Positions 53,620 to 62,338 are shown, numbered from the stretch's first letter. The stretch: DNA of 64,000 bases from Pseudomonas sp. ABC1 (GCF_013395055.1 NZ_CP058349.1:2106001-2170000), one strand, 5' to 3'. Notes: generated by a model from the letters alone, not told the origin. Numbers and translations: made by a program.

Positions 53620-54561
53620 ATGAAGCTGATCCGCAAAGACCGCAGCCTGATCGCCTGGGTACTCTATTCGAGCATCCTGTTCGCCGCGCTCGTCTGCGCG
53701 GTCGGCCATGGGCAGGTGGCGGGTTTGCAACTCAGTGGCCTGGACGCAGGCTATTGCAGCCTGCAAGGCGGCAGTGCCGACGACATGGGCCTGGCCGCGC
53801 CGATCCTGAGCAGTGAGAGCTGCGTGCTGAGTTCGTCCTTCAGCGCCATCATCCTGGCCGCATTCTTCGGGTTGTTCGGGCGCCTGGCCGCCGACAGCGC
53901 CCGCCCGCTGCCCGCTCCGCCGCACAGGCACCCCGCACGCCACGCGTGGCCCCCGCCAATCCGCGAGCCTCCCCCTTTCTCACGGCCTGAACCGGCGCCC
54001 GCTTCTTGCGAGCGAAAGGACCGCAACCTGCCCTGTCGCAAAACAGGGGGACACAGGCAAGGTTCTACTGCCCCACATGCATACCAAACAGGCCCCTGCC
54101 AGACGCAGTGCCTGGCTCCGATCACAGTTCCATTCCCACCCAGGAGAGACCTCCATGACATTCAAGAACGCATTGCTCGGCCTCGGTCTTCTGCTACCCG
54201 CCCTGCTGGCCCAGGCCCACGAGTACGCTGCCGGCCCATTGCATATCGAGCACCCGTGGTCGCGCGAGATGCCGCCAGTGGCGCCGACCTCGGCAGCCTA
54301 TTTCGTGGTGCACAACACCGGCAACGAAGCCGACCGCCTGCTCGGCGCCAGCACGCCGCTGGCCGGCAAGGCCGAGCTGCACGAACATGTGCATGCAGAT
54401 GGCGTGATGAAGATGCAGCACGTGACCGACGTGGCCATCCCCGCCGGGGGCGAGGTGCGCTTCGAGCCCATGGGCTACCACGTGATGCTGTTCAACCTGA
54501 AGCGCCAGGCCTCGGCCGGGGAGCGCTTCCCGCTGACCCTGACCTTCGAGAAGGCCGGTGA
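53620..54561 (+). CDS. DUF2946-family protein with a run-on 3' end (probable frameshift)
   Basis: The first about 120 residues are a DUF2946 protein paralogous to that at 44382 (WVLYSSILFAALVCAVGHGQ, SSSFSAIILAAFFGLFGRLA, PARHAWPPP). After RHPARHAWPPPIREPPPF the frame does not stop but runs 190 codons more, over the next gene in another frame, with a composition that is clearly non-native. Removing one base from the CCCCC tract at 53971-53975 would give a stop at 53988-53990 and a normal 123-residue protein. So this is a frameshift mutation, or a sequencing error. It is the first gene of a copper-related cluster. Confidence 0.7.
   Translation: MKLIRKDRSLIAWVLYSSILFAALVCAVGHGQVAGLQLSGLDAGYCSLQGGSADDMGLAAPILSSESCVLSSSFSAIILAAFFGLFGRLAADSARPLPAPPHRHPARHAWPPPIREPPPFSRPEPAPASCERKDRNLPCRKTGGHRQGSTAPHAYQTGPCQTQCLAPITVPFPPRRDLHDIQERIARPRSSATRPAGPGPRVRCRPIAYRAPVVARDAASGADLGSLFRGAQHRQRSRPPARRQHAAGRQGRAARTCACRWRDEDAARDRRGHPRRGRGALRAHGLPRDAVQPEAPGLGRGALPADPDLREGR
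54031..54048 (+). promoter_or_regulatory. Small palindrome upstream of the PCu(A)C gene
   Basis: CCCTGT-CGCAAA-ACAGGG lies about 105 bases before the copper chaperone start. It could be a metal-regulator site or an RNA hairpin; the match to known copper boxes is not convincing. Confidence 0.35.
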
Positions 54562-54649
54562 AGTGCAGGTGGAAGTGGCCGTGCAGAAGGAGGCGCCCAA
54601 GCCGTCCGGCGCCGCCGAGAACGGCCATGGCGGGCATCACGCGCACTGA
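54155..54649 (+). CDS. PCu(A)C-type periplasmic copper chaperone
   Basis: This 164-residue protein has a signal peptide ending ALLAQAH. Mature elements are IEHPWSREMPPVAPTSAAYF, ELHEHVHADGVMKMQHV and PMGYHVMLFNLKR, supplying the His and Met ligands of the PCu(A)C fold. A His-rich tail (GHGGHHAH) adds possible metal sites. It delivers Cu(I) to the CuA or CuB centre of cytochrome oxidase. It starts behind CAGGAGAGACCTCC and overlaps the next gene by one base. Confidence 0.9.
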   Translation: MTFKNALLGLGLLLPALLAQAHEYAAGPLHIEHPWSREMPPVAPTSAAYFVVHNTGNEADRLLGASTPLAGKAELHEHVHADGVMKMQHVTDVAIPAGGEVRFEPMGYHVMLFNLKRQASAGERFPLTLTFEKAGEVQVEVAVQKEAPKPSGAAENGHGGHHAH

Positions 54650-55023
54650 TGTCGATGCCCCTGCGCAGACGACGGCTGGGCGCCTGCCTCGGCCTGCTGG
54701 CATTCGCCCTGATCGCCCTGGCGCCGCTGGTTTCCCAGTGGCGCGCCGAGCATCAGGACTGGTCATGGCTGGCCGAGCTGGCCTGCCATGACGGCCACGC
54801 ACAGGCCCCGGCGTCGCCCACGCCCGAGCCCGCGGCAACGCACCTGGATGCCTGCGGCTACTGCTCCCTGCTCGTCCACAGCCCGGCGCTGGGCAACCGC
54901 GACTGGAGCGGCTTCGCCCTTGGCGCCGCACCCGCCGCGCCCGTCACCCTGGCGGCCAGGTCCTGCCCGCTGGAGCGGCGCTTCCCCGCCGCACACTCAC
55001 GCGCGCCCCCTGCCCTCGGTTGA
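54649..55023 (+). CDS. DUF2946-family protein (third copy)
   Basis: This 124-residue protein has an N-terminal hydrophobic segment (LGACLGLLAFALIALAPLV) and the DUF2946 signature DACGYCSLLVHSPAL, plus ELACHDGHAQ. The Cys/His pairs could bind copper. It is coupled to the PCu(A)C gene (TGATG overlap). The family is found next to SCO1, PCu(A)C and TonB receptors, which suggests periplasmic copper handling. Confidence 0.82.
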   Translation: MSMPLRRRRLGACLGLLAFALIALAPLVSQWRAEHQDWSWLAELACHDGHAQAPASPTPEPAATHLDACGYCSLLVHSPALGNRDWSGFALGAAPAAPVTLAARSCPLERRFPAAHSRAPPALG

Positions 55024-55092
55024 TGCCTGCAACCGGAACCACCGACGGTTCCGTTCCGGCCACCTGGCCGACATCACCAGGAGCATGCGCCC

Positions 55093-55629
55093 ATGCGCTC
55101 ATACCGCCCGAAAGCCGCGCGTATCGCCGGCGAACCACTGTTTCCCGATTACCCGAATAATGCCCGCTCGTTCATCGTGCTCGACGCCGGCCTACTGCCC
55201 TACTGGCACATGCTGTTCGACCCCTGCCCCGCATTGCTGAAGCTGGACCCGCCGGAAGGGCTGGCGCTGTTTCGCCGCTTCATGGTCTGGGCCTACCAGC
55301 GCCAGCCAGTGCAGGACTGGACCTTCCATATCAGCGTCTGCCGCTGGCTGCTGCAGTCCGAATACGCCCGGCAGGTCGGTGCCGAGCAGATCGAGAGCCT
55401 GCTGTGCGCCGCCGCCGCACGCTGGGCCAGCCACGATGGCAGCAGCGCCCAGGGCATCCTGCTGGCCAGCAGCGCCTACCCGATGACGCTGGTGGAGTGG
55501 AAGCACGAAGGCGCGGGGCCCGCCGAGGCGATCCAGGTGTTGCCCCCGGCCCGCTTCGATTTCGCCTGGTCGCCGCTCAGTGGCGCGGGGCTGGGCGGCT
55601 TCCGCCGCTGGCTGCGCATTCCCGAATGA
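55093..55629 (+). CDS. Protein of unknown function in the copper cluster
   Basis: This 178-residue soluble protein has no signal peptide or membrane segment. It contains NNARSFIVLDAGLLPYWHML and VQDWTFHISVCRWLLQSEYA. I do not recognise a family. The gene lies between DUF2946 and SCO1 with 69 and 58 bases spacing, in the same direction. A role linked to copper or oxidase assembly is possible only by context. Confidence 0.65.
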   Translation: MRSYRPKAARIAGEPLFPDYPNNARSFIVLDAGLLPYWHMLFDPCPALLKLDPPEGLALFRRFMVWAYQRQPVQDWTFHISVCRWLLQSEYARQVGAEQIESLLCAAAARWASHDGSSAQGILLASSAYPMTLVEWKHEGAGPAEAIQVLPPARFDFAWSPLSGAGLGGFRRWLRIPE

Positions 55630-55687
55630 CCGTGCGCCCTTGCCCCTCTCCAGATACAACCCGCGACACCACCCCAGGAGCCATCCC

Positions 55688-56314
55688 ATGCGTTATCTGC
55701 GCTATTCGATTCCACTCATGCTGCTGGCGCTGCTGGCCGCACTGCTGCTCAATCTGAGCCAACGCCCCGCCGGGCTCGACCCGCAGGGGGCGCTGGAAGC
55801 CGGCATCATCCTGCTGCCGGAAGCCCGCGAGCTGCCACCGGCGGAGCTGACCAGCCTCGATGGCCAGGCGTTCGGACCGGCGTTCTTCTCGGGCAAATGG
55901 ACGTTGATGCTGTTCGGCTACACCTTCTGCCCGGACATCTGCCCGACCGCGCTCAGCGAGTTGCGCGCGCTCTATACCTGGCTACCACCAGAGGCGCGGG
56001 AGCGCCTGCGGGTGGTGATGGTCAGCGTCGATCCGCAGCGCGACAGCGCCGAGCAGCTGCAACGCTATGTCAGCCACTTCCACCGGGATTTCATCGGCCT
56101 GCGCGGTGAACTGGAGGTCGTGCAAACTGCCGCCAACACCCTCGGCCTGTCCTTTATTCCCGGCGACACCACGCAGCCGTACTACACGGTCGACCATAGC
56201 GGGCACCTGGCGCTGATCGACCCCGAGGGCCGGCAGCGGGGCTTCGTGCGCGGCCCTCTGCGGGTGGAGGCACTGGTCGAGCATCTGCCCGCGCTGCTCG
56301 GCCAGGATCAGTAG
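55688..56314 (+). CDS. SCO1/SenC-family copper protein
   Basis: This 208-residue thioredoxin-fold protein has an N-terminal membrane anchor (LMLLALLAALLLNLS) and the copper motif YTFCPDICPTALSE with Cys81 and Cys85. The partner His lies near residue 171 (VDHSGHLAL). SCO proteins insert copper into CuA of cytochrome c oxidase or reduce its cysteines. It is downstream of the PCu(A)C gene, its usual partner. The open frame extends upstream into the previous gene. Confidence 0.92.
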   Translation: MRYLRYSIPLMLLALLAALLLNLSQRPAGLDPQGALEAGIILLPEARELPPAELTSLDGQAFGPAFFSGKWTLMLFGYTFCPDICPTALSELRALYTWLPPEARERLRVVMVSVDPQRDSAEQLQRYVSHFHRDFIGLRGELEVVQTAANTLGLSFIPGDTTQPYYTVDHSGHLALIDPEGRQRGFVRGPLRVEALVEHLPALLGQDQ

Positions 56315-58434
56315 GACGCGCTGAGGGTCAGGGCGAGGTTGCGCGGCTCGCCGTAGAAGTTGTAGATGTTCGGCGTGCCGACGCTGGCGTAGTACCTGCG
56401 GTCCAGCAGGTTGTTGGCGTTCAGGCCGATGCTGTAGTGCTCGTCGATGCGGTAGCCGATCCGGCCATTGAGCACCGCATGACCGCTGTTGGCCACCTCG
56501 TCGCGCCAGCCTCGCGAGCTTTGCACCGCGCTGTTGGCCAGTACGCCGAGCCCCAGGCTGAGGCCATCCAGTGCGCCGCCCTGGATGGCGTAGTGGCTCC
56601 ATAGCTTGAACTGGTGCTTCGGGGTCTGGATCGAGTAGGTCAGGCCTTCGTTGTTGCGGTCCTTCAGGTAGCGGGTGGTCAGGCGCGTGTAGCCGGCCAT
56701 CAGCTCCAGCCCGGCCAGGGGGCGGCCGACCACTTCGACTTCCCAGCCACGGCTCTGCACCCTGCCGGCATTGAGGTAGAAGCTCTGCGTGGGGTAGTCC
56801 GGGTCGGCATAGGCGCGGTTCTTGTCCTGCAGGTCGAACCAGGCCAGCGAGACGGCCAGCCGTTCGTCGAACCAGGCGCTCTTGCCGCCCACCTCGTACT
56901 GGCGGCCGATCCGTGGGTCGAGCACGCCGCCATCCGCCTTCGATTGCGTCTGCGGCACGAAGATATCGGTGTAGCTGCCATACAGGGTGATATGCCGGTT
57001 CAGCTCATAGAGCAGGCCGCCATAGGGCGTGAACTCGCCGGAGGCCTTGGCGCCCGGCGTCCAGGCCGTGGGCGCGGAGGGGGCAATGTTGCGCCGCTCG
57101 TTGCGAAAATCGGTGGTACGACCGCCCAGCACCAGGGTCAGCGGCTCCGCCAGGCTGAAGCGCGCCTGGCTGTAGAAACCATGCTGGGTCGTTTCGTTCT
57201 CGCTGCCCGAGGTGTAGGCAATGAATGGCTCCGCCAGCCCCCGCACATCGTCGAACAGTGTCTGGCTGTAGCCTGGCCCGCGCCCGGAGCGGCCTTCGCT
57301 GTTGTAGCGCTCGGCATTGGCGCCGAGCGTCAGCTGGTGACTGCGCCCCAGCAGTTCGAATGGTCCGCTGGCATAGAGGTCGAGGCCGTCGCGGCTGTAA
57401 TCGTAGTCGCCACGGAAACTGGAATAGTCGATCCGCCCTGTCAGCGGGTCGAGCCCCGAGGAGGTGTAGGCGTACTTGTAGTAGAGGTTCTGCACGCGGT
57501 GGTTGGCCGCCAGGCGGGCCACCCAGCCATTGCCGAGGCGATGCTCCAGGGCCAGGGCCAGCTCACGGGTGTCGTAGCGCATGCCACCCCAGCCCGGCGC
57601 ATTGAAGGTGGAACGGGAGACATCCAGCAACGGAAAGTAGCCATCGGCGCCGGCCACCGAAGACGCCGGCAGGCCCGACCAGGGCGCCACGACCTCCTGG
57701 TCCTGCTGGCTGTAGGAAAGCGACAGCAGCGTATCGGCGCCCAGGTCGTAGTCCAGCGCGGCCATGCCGAGCCATTTGTCGCTGTCGGTCTGTTCGTAGA
57801 AGTAGCGCTGCGCCTGCCCGGCCATCACCAGCCGGCCACGCAGCCGGCCATCCTGGCTCAGCGGGCCGGTGACATCGGCTTCCGCCCGGTAGTTGTCCCA
57901 GGAGCCGGCGCTGGTCTTCCAGGACAGGCCGAAGCGCTCCTGCGGTTTCTTCTTCACCAGGTTGACCGAACCACCCGGCTCGCCGACACCGCGCATCAGC
58001 CCGGCCGGGCCGCGCAGCACCTCGATGCGCTCGTATAGGGCCAGGTCGAAGTGGTGCGAAGGCGTCATGCCGTTGTAGGAGGGAATGCCGTCGTACATCA
58101 CCCCCAAGGCATAGCCACGGGCGTAGTACTGGTGGCTCAGGGTGTCGTTGGCGATGACATTGACGCCGGTGACCTGCTGCAGCGCCTGCTCCATGCCGAC
58201 CATGTTCTGGTCGTCCATCTGCTGGCGCGTCAGCACCGAGATCGACTCGGGGATCTCACGTGGCGTCAGCGCCACCTTGCTGGCGACGCTGGCCTTGCCG
58301 GCCTTGTAGCCGCTGTCGCCAGCGTCGCGGACATGGATCTCGGACAGCTCCAGGTCATCGGCCTGCGCGGCCAGGGGAGCGAGCATGGACAGGGTCACGG
58401 CCAGGGGCAGCAGTGCACGGGGAGGCAGGAGCAT
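56308..58434 (-). CDS. TonB-dependent outer-membrane receptor, FhuE/FpvA-like
   Basis: This 708-residue receptor has a signal peptide ending LAPLAAQA. The plug contains REIPESISVLTRQQMDDQNM, YARGYALGVMYDGIPSYNG and IEVLRGPAGLMRGVGEPGGS, and LVKKKPQ. This pattern is typical of FhuE/FpvA/hydroxamate receptors. The barrel ends ...NLALTLSASY, an aromatic terminal residue. Its 3' end overlaps the convergent SCO1 gene by 7 bases. Copper or siderophore substrate cannot be decided. Confidence 0.88.
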   Translation of the reverse strand: MLLPPRALLPLAVTLSMLAPLAAQADDLELSEIHVRDAGDSGYKAGKASVASKVALTPREIPESISVLTRQQMDDQNMVGMEQALQQVTGVNVIANDTLSHQYYARGYALGVMYDGIPSYNGMTPSHHFDLALYERIEVLRGPAGLMRGVGEPGGSVNLVKKKPQERFGLSWKTSAGSWDNYRAEADVTGPLSQDGRLRGRLVMAGQAQRYFYEQTDSDKWLGMAALDYDLGADTLLSLSYSQQDQEVVAPWSGLPASSVAGADGYFPLLDVSRSTFNAPGWGGMRYDTRELALALEHRLGNGWVARLAANHRVQNLYYKYAYTSSGLDPLTGRIDYSSFRGDYDYSRDGLDLYASGPFELLGRSHQLTLGANAERYNSEGRSGRGPGYSQTLFDDVRGLAEPFIAYTSGSENETTQHGFYSQARFSLAEPLTLVLGGRTTDFRNERRNIAPSAPTAWTPGAKASGEFTPYGGLLYELNRHITLYGSYTDIFVPQTQSKADGGVLDPRIGRQYEVGGKSAWFDERLAVSLAWFDLQDKNRAYADPDYPTQSFYLNAGRVQSRGWEVEVVGRPLAGLELMAGYTRLTTRYLKDRNNEGLTYSIQTPKHQFKLWSHYAIQGGALDGLSLGLGVLANSAVQSSRGWRDEVANSGHAVLNGRIGYRIDEHYSIGLNANNLLDRRYYASVGTPNIYNFYGEPRNLALTLSASY

Positions 58435-58624
58435 CGTCAGGGTCTCGTCGGGTTGGCCTGGCGCCAGGGAGACCGCGTCACGCCGGCCCCCAGCGCGACG
58501 AACGGAATCTAGGCAGGCAGGTGACAGCGCTCAACCGCGACAACCCGCCGCATGAGGCGGCGGCGACCCCATGGCCTGCCCGGTGCATCCAGGGCAGCCG
58601 CCAGGCTGCGGCAGGAGGTCGCAG

Positions 58625-58654
58625 TTGGTCGCCTGCGCCGGGGCTTCCTAGAAT
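58625..58654 (+). promoter_or_regulatory. Promoter of a predicted small RNA
   Basis: TTGGTC (58625-58630) and TAGAAT (58649-58654) are 18 bases apart on the plus strand, with no protein gene downstream in that direction. Confidence 0.5.
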
Positions 58655-58660
58655 CGGTTC

Positions 58661-58785
58661 ACCACGGGCAGGACAGGTTCGCGACTTCCATCCCGGCAAC
58701 ATTCATGGCAATGCCCGTGGGTTCTGGACAACTCCGTTCGAGTGGGTGCCTCGCCCCTTCCGCTTTGTCGGCAAGGGGCTTTTTT
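58661..58785 (+). ncRNA. Predicted small RNA
   Basis: A plus-strand transcript of about 125 bases is indicated by a promoter at its 5' side and a strong terminator at its 3' side, in the 365-base gap between two minus-strand genes. CCACGGGCA (58662-58670) and TGCCCGTGG (58712-58720) form a perfect 9-bp stem closing the 5' half. No good reading frame with a ribosome site is present. I do not recognise it as RsmY/Z, PrrF, CrcZ or 4.5S RNA. Confidence 0.55.
58753..58785 (+). terminator. Intrinsic terminator of the predicted small RNA
   Basis: GCCCCTTCCG and CGGCAAGGGGC form a GC-rich stem around CTTTGT, followed by six T. Only on the plus strand is the T-run correctly placed, so it is not the end of the minus-strand TPM gene. 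Confidence 0.8.
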
Positions 58786-58799
58786 CGCAGCGCGGCCCG

Positions 58800-60293
58800 T
58801 CACCAGCGCCCGCCGGCCCCGCCGCCGCCGCTGGAGCCGCCGCCAAAGCCACCCCCTGAACTGCCGCCAGAGCTACCGCCACCCGATGAACCACCCGAGC
58901 CGGAGCGGCTTTCGTCCGCCAACTGGGCGAGGGTGACCTGGCCGAAGGATTTGCTGTAGTTGCAGAAGGCGCATGCCTGGATGCGCTCGCCGATACCGCT
59001 GCGACTGCGGGTGGCCGCCTTGATGACCTTGACGGTCGGGCGCTGCAAGGTCTGGCCGTTACAACCCGGGCAGGTCGAGTAGCGCCGCGAATGCTCGCCC
59101 GCGAAAGCGATCACCTGCTTGCGGCCGGTGGCCTGGTCCAGCCAGATTTCGTAGGAGCGGGCCCCCAGCCGGTCCTCGCGCACCTGCTGCGCCGTCAGGT
59201 ACGAGCGCAGTTTTTCCGCCTTGGGCGCGGCGCGGTCCAGGCGCACCCAGGTGCCGGGCGCGCTGGGCGGCACCGCGCGGCGACGGGCGTCGCGGCTCTG
59301 CCGTACAAGGTCGTAGTAGGCCTTGTAGGCAAGCGGCGCCAGCAGCAGCGGCAGCAGTGTCCACCTGGCGAACGCGACCTGCATGTCGAGGCTGGTCTTG
59401 CGGTCCTTGGTGCGGGTCTTGATGAACTGGCGGCAACCATAGAAGTGAAAGAACAGCACCAGGCTGCAGAACACGCCGATAAAGCCCGGCAGGTTGCCGA
59501 GCCGGTAGACCCGCTCCAGCGAGTCGAACACGAAGACGAAAACGAACAGGCTGAGGAACAGCAGGAGCAGGAAGGCGAAGCAGGCGTAGGCGAACGGATG
59601 CCCGGCATACGACTTCGCCTGGATGCCGCGCTGGCGCAACACCCGGCGACGGGCCAGGCTGATCCAGATAAAGGCGACGGCAAACAACGCGATCACCACC
59701 AGGCTCTGTTCCAGAGCCCGACCATGCAGGCTCCAGAACGACGGCTGGTAGGCCTGCAAGTCGCTCAGTTCGAGGCGATGCTCCGGCGACAGGAAGACCG
59801 TCTCGACGGCTTTCGCGGTGACCAGCAGTGCCCTGTCGGTGTCGCCGCTCTTCAGGTAAGGCACCAGGAATTGCTCGCCGATCTGCCGCAGCAGGGCGTC
59901 GGGGAAAATGCCCTCCACGCCATAGCCGCTGGTGAAACGGTACTCACGCCGGTCCATGGCGAGGAACAGCAGCAGGCCGTTGTCGCTGCCCTGCTTGCCG
60001 ATGCCCCAGTGCCTGAACAGGTCGAGGGCAAAGTCGAAATCGCTCGCTCCCTGGTAGTCGTCGACCACCACCATGGCGAACTCGCTGCCATTGGCCGCCT
60101 CGATCTTCGCCCCGATGGCATTCAGCAGTTCACGGGCGCCCGCGCTGAGATGGCCGTCCGGGTCGCTGACGTACTGGTCATTGCCCTGGAGCCTGGGGTT
60201 GGGCACTGCTTCAACGCTGTACCGGGCGCTGGCGTCCAGGCACCAGAAAACGGTAATCAGAAGGGTAAACAGCAGGGTGCGGTGCTTGCTCAT
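58800..60293 (-). CDS. TPM-domain membrane protein (YgcG-like)
   Basis: This 497-residue protein has a signal peptide (MSKHRTLLFTLLITVFWCLD), a TPM domain (DPDGHLSAGARELLNAIGAK, SDNGLLLFLAMDRREYRFTS, GYGVEGIFPDALL; residues about 45-150), then several membrane segments. Near the C-terminus are two CxxC pairs (CPGC, CAFC) and a Gly/Ser-rich tail ending GGGGAGGRW. Only the outline matches YgcG/TPM family proteins of unknown function; some TPM domains are phosphatases. The zinc-ribbon-like CxxC pairs are not in all members. Confidence 0.85.
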   Translation of the reverse strand: MSKHRTLLFTLLITVFWCLDASARYSVEAVPNPRLQGNDQYVSDPDGHLSAGARELLNAIGAKIEAANGSEFAMVVVDDYQGASDFDFALDLFRHWGIGKQGSDNGLLLFLAMDRREYRFTSGYGVEGIFPDALLRQIGEQFLVPYLKSGDTDRALLVTAKAVETVFLSPEHRLELSDLQAYQPSFWSLHGRALEQSLVVIALFAVAFIWISLARRRVLRQRGIQAKSYAGHPFAYACFAFLLLLFLSLFVFVFVFDSLERVYRLGNLPGFIGVFCSLVLFFHFYGCRQFIKTRTKDRKTSLDMQVAFARWTLLPLLLAPLAYKAYYDLVRQSRDARRRAVPPSAPGTWVRLDRAAPKAEKLRSYLTAQQVREDRLGARSYEIWLDQATGRKQVIAFAGEHSRRYSTCPGCNGQTLQRPTVKVIKAATRSRSGIGERIQACAFCNYSKSFGQVTLAQLADESRSGSGGSSGGGSSGGSSGGGFGGGSSGGGGAGGRW

Positions 60294-60362
60294 ACGCGGG
60301 GACGGCCATCGTCAGGGTCGCGGCAGTCTATCCATAAATGCCGTCACGCACGACATTCAGCC

Positions 60363-60466
60363 CCCTCTCCCGCTTGCGGGAGAGGGCTGGGGAGAGGATG
60401 ACAGACGCAGCGGCACTTTCCCCCCAGCCCTCTCCCCCGGCCCCTCTCCCATGAATGGGAGAGGGG
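60363..60466 (+). repeat. REP-like double hairpin
   Basis: Two perfect hairpins face each other between the TPM and argE-like genes: CCCTCTCCCGC-TT-GCGGGAGAGGG (60363-60386) and CCCCTCTCCCAT-GA-ATGGGAGAGGGG (60441-60466). GAGAGGGCTGGGG next to the first is also inverted before the second (CCCCAGCCCTCTC). CCCTCTCCC-type palindromes are common intergenic repeats in Pseudomonas. Confidence 0.7.
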
Positions 60467-60474
60467 AGACATGC

Positions 60475-61671
60475 TCAGGCATCCGCCTGCATCCACTCGG
60501 CCAGCCGCGCCAGCAGGGCATCGCAGGCCGCCAGTTGCTCCAGGCTGACGAACTCGTCCGGCTTGTGCCCCTGCTCCATGCTGCCGGGGCCGCAGACCAC
60601 GGTGGCGATACCGGCGGCGTCGAACAGGCCGCCCTCGGTGCCGAAGGCGACGGTGGAGAAATCGTCACGGCCACACAGCAGCGCCAGCAGGCGCGCGGCG
60701 TCGCTGCCGGGGTCGGTGAACAGGCCGGGATAGGCGGACAATTCACTGAAGCGGATGTCGCTGGCCGCACTGACGGCGCGCATACGTGGCAGCAGTTCGT
60801 CCTCGGCGTAGTCGCGCAGTTCGGCGGCCACCGTCTGCGGATCGTCGCCCGGCAGGGCGCGCATCTCGAAGTCGAAGCGGCATTCGGCGGGGACGATATT
60901 CAGCGCGCTGCCGCCCTGGATGACGCCGGTCTGCACGGTGGAGAACGGCGGGTCGAAACGCTCATCCTGGCGCTCTGGCACAGCCAGGCGCTGGCCGATC
61001 TCGCCGAGCCGGCCAATCAGCCGCGCCGCGTACTCGATGGCGTTGACGCCTTGCGGCGCATAGGCCGAATGGCAGGCCGCGCCGTGCACCTCGCAGCGCA
61101 TCGCCAGCTTGCCCTTGTGGCCGAGCACCGGGCGCATGCCGGTGGGCTCGCCGATCAGGCAGATGGCCGGCCACTCGGGGCTGGCGCGCAGGTGTTCGAC
61201 AAGGCTGCGTACGCCGAGGCAACCGACTTCCTCGTCATAGGAGATGGCGATATGCAGCGGCAGGCGCAGCGGCTTGCGCAGAAACGCCGGCAGGCTGGCC
61301 AGCACGCAGGCGATAAAGCCCTTCATGTCCGCCGTGCCGCGCCCGTAGAGACGCCCGTCGCGCTCACTCAGCGCGAAGGGCGGCAGCGTCCAGGCCTGGC
61401 CGTCCACCGGCACCACGTCGCTGTGGCCGGACAGCATCACCCCGCCCGGGCCGTCCGGGCCGATGCGTGCGTAGAGGTTGGCCTTGCTGCCGTCCTCGTT
61501 GAACAGCAGCTCGCTGGCGATGCCCAGGCCCCCCAGGTAGCCGCGCACATAGTCGATCAGCAGCAGGTTGGAGGCGCGGCTGGTGGTGTCGAAGGCGATC
61601 AGGTCGGCGAGCAGGTCGCGGCTGGGCATGGACTGGCAGCTCCCTGGGGCTGTCGGGGTTTCTTCACTCAT
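60475..61671 (-). CDS. argE: ArgE-type N-acyl-amino-acid deacetylase (M20 peptidase family)
   Basis: This 398-residue M20 hydrolase has the metal motifs LSGHSDVVPVDGQ (His, Asp), GRGTADMKGFIACV, SYDEEVGCLG and CLIGEPTGM. It matches acetylornithine deacetylase in length and motifs. Its company (DUF1028, RidA, flavin monooxygenase) indicates that it may deacylate a catabolic intermediate rather than serve arginine synthesis. It overlaps the DUF1028 gene by 8 bases. Confidence 0.85.
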   Translation of the reverse strand: MSEETPTAPGSCQSMPSRDLLADLIAFDTTSRASNLLLIDYVRGYLGGLGIASELLFNEDGSKANLYARIGPDGPGGVMLSGHSDVVPVDGQAWTLPPFALSERDGRLYGRGTADMKGFIACVLASLPAFLRKPLRLPLHIAISYDEEVGCLGVRSLVEHLRASPEWPAICLIGEPTGMRPVLGHKGKLAMRCEVHGAACHSAYAPQGVNAIEYAARLIGRLGEIGQRLAVPERQDERFDPPFSTVQTGVIQGGSALNIVPAECRFDFEMRALPGDDPQTVAAELRDYAEDELLPRMRAVSAASDIRFSELSAYPGLFTDPGSDAARLLALLCGRDDFSTVAFGTEGGLFDAAGIATVVCGPGSMEQGHKPDEFVSLEQLAACDALLARLAEWMQADA

Positions 61672-62338
61672 CGCCCGGTACGCCGTAGCGCGGCGCCTGG
61701 GTCGGGTCGAGGGCGCGCACGATGTAGTCGTCCATCTGCGGCTGGTAGGCGCGCCAGAGGGCATCCAGTTCGCCGATGGGATCGGTCTCGGCCCAGTCTA
61801 TCCGCAGGTCGATGATCGGCCAGACCAGGTCGCCCACCACTTGCAGCGCCGCCGAATGCACCGGCCCGGCCTCGCCGCCCTGCGCCATGGCCGCGTGCAT
61901 GGCGGCCAGCAGGCGGTCGGCCAGGCAGCCGGGGGCTTGCTCGAAGGCGTCCAGCATGGTGTCGATCACACGGCTGTCGGCCAGCAGATTGCCGGCCGCC
62001 ACGCACTGCTCGCCGGCGCGGGCGTGGTGCAGGCCGAGGGCTTCGCTGCCGCTGAACAGTGCCGTGTTGCCCTGGCTGTCGAGCACCGCCACCTGGCGGT
62101 ACTGGCTCCAGCCATTACGCGCCAGGGCGTTGTCCAGTGCTTCGGCGGGTGTCTGGCCGGCGGCGAGCAGGTCGAGGGTCTGCGGGCCGAGCGCCGGCAG
62201 CGTGACGTTCTGCGTGGACACCGCACCCACGCCGGCGCGCAACCAAGGGCAGCGGGCGCCCACGGCGATGCTCGACGAGCTGATGGCGATGCCCAGTTGC
62301 CCGGTTTCGGCGCAACGGCCGACGATGGAAAAGGTCAT
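61664..62338 (-). CDS. DUF1028-family protein (Ntn-hydrolase-like)
   Basis: This 224-residue protein begins MTFSIVGRCAETGQLGIAIS and has SSSSIAVGARCPWLRAGVGA, VSTQNVTLPALG and WPIIDLRIDWAETDPIGELD, the pattern of DUF1028. Members may be Ntn-type amidohydrolases, but the reaction is not established. It is coupled to the ArgE-like gene and often lies with RidA genes, suggesting amide or lactam catabolism. Confidence 0.85.
   Translation of the reverse strand: MTFSIVGRCAETGQLGIAISSSSIAVGARCPWLRAGVGAVSTQNVTLPALGPQTLDLLAAGQTPAEALDNALARNGWSQYRQVAVLDSQGNTALFSGSEALGLHHARAGEQCVAAGNLLADSRVIDTMLDAFEQAPGCLADRLLAAMHAAMAQGGEAGPVHSAALQVVGDLVWPIIDLRIDWAETDPIGELDALWRAYQPQMDDYIVRALDPTQAPRYGVPGDE

Noticed and set aside
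58435..58660. Possible cobalamin riboswitch upstream of the FhuE-like receptor
   Set aside because: No B12-box-like sequence or matching fold could be seen.
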